DNA of 41,820 bases from Candidatus Uhrbacteria bacterium CG10_big_fil_rev_8_21_14_0_10_50_16 (GTDB lineage: Bacteria > Patescibacteriota > Patescibacteriia > UBA9934 > UBA11717), in NCBI GenBank assembly GCA_002774875.1, contig PCYM01000004.1:1-41820 (forward strand), given 5' to 3'. The notes below the pieces were generated by a model that did not search any database, was not told the DNA's origin, and saw only the letters and a list, made by a program, of their open reading frames with translations. The translations under genes were made by a program, and so were the position numbers. This document shows, piece after piece, positions 41,617 through 41,820 of the stretch (position 1 is its first letter; the number at the start of each line of letters is the position of its first letter).

Positions 41617-41639
41617 AAATAAAAACCCACACAGGTGGG
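41617..41639 (-). terminator. Terminator-like hairpin upstream of the recombinase
   Basis: Minus strand CCCAC-CTGT-GTGGG (41626-41639) followed by TTTTTATTTT, about 13 nt before the recombinase ATG. It may end a gene outside the window or attenuate the recombinase. In 41640-41820 I see only a TTGACA (minus strand, 41724-41729), one DnaA-box match (41759-41767) and a small hairpin at 41795-41819. Confidence 0.65.
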
Positions 41640-41820
41640 AGGTTGAGGGGCTGTTTTTATGTAGCTTAAAAGGGGGTATAGCGGCTCGTAGAGCTATGTC
41701 TATTGTTGCGTACTCGTTTTTATTTGTCAATTGCGCATATCCAACGCATTCGATACACTTATTCACAGTTAGTTCAGATAATAACCAGTTCGGCAGAAAT
41801 GGCGCTACGCTTCATTTCTA

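Overview
The window looks like chromosomal DNA from a bacterium of the Candidate Phyla Radiation (Patescibacteria, Parcubacteria-like). This is an inference from divergent but complete housekeeping proteins, a very compact layout with many 1-4 nt overlaps, small single-copy genes and lineage-typical hypotheticals. TGA is used as a stop (e.g. tmk, the zinc-ribbon gene), so the code appears standard. I saw no tRNA, rRNA or CRISPR.

Layout. 1-2.0 kb: end of a coiled-coil-like gene (-), a GC-rich orphan gene and miaA (+). 2.05-7.9 kb (-): gatB; tmk with two membrane proteins; dcd; rplK-rplA. 7.93-9.05 kb: a 1.1-kb non-coding block between nusG and rplK with three different palindromic elements, the largest a seven-unit array of about 104-bp hairpin repeats in a higher-order A-B-C pattern. 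9.05-12.5 kb: secE-nusG (-), a GC-rich orphan gene (+), gyrB (-). 12.6-17.1 kb (+): a membrane-anchored hypothetical, rodA, a zinc-ribbon protein, rplY and a DUF3048 protein. 17.4-19.7 kb (-): rpmE-prfA-prmC. 20.0-21.4 kb (+): rpsB-tsf. 21.7-28.7 kb (+): a lower-glycolysis operon gap-phosphoesterase-doxX-pgk-eno-gpmI-PAP2. 28.7-32.0 kb (+): an HD phosphohydrolase, a mannose-1-phosphate guanylyltransferase and mltG. 32.1-33.3 kb (-): a GC-rich orphan gene. 33.4-37.9 kb (+): pcrA/uvrD, malic enzyme, an anti-sigma-like membrane protein and a methyltransferase. 38.0-41.6 kb (-): dinB with two small upstream genes, a lone copy of the palindromic repeat, lexA and a tyrosine recombinase.

Functionally the genes cover translation (L1, L11, L25, L31, S2, EF-Ts, RF1 and its methylase, MiaA, GatB), transcription and export (NusG, SecE), DNA metabolism (GyrB, Tmk, Dcd, PcrA, Pol IV, LexA), envelope growth (RodA, MltG, PAP2) and energy metabolism (GAPDH to enolase, malic enzyme).

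Regulation shows a pattern. Several housekeeping genes (miaA, rodA, pcrA, the zinc-ribbon gene, the 12.6-kb gene, gatB, tmk) have a -10 box, mostly of the extended TGn type, ending only 6-10 nt before the start codon, so their mRNAs should be leaderless or nearly so. Genes for translation and export (rplK, secE, rpmE, rpsB, probably rplY) instead have a -35 box, a 17-bp spacer and leaders that can form hairpins. A set of GC-rich orphan genes with strong Shine-Dalgarno sites is scattered between the housekeeping genes and looks accessory. The most unusual features are the hairpin-repeat array with its distant solo copy, and a pair of 34-bp dyads upstream of gap.
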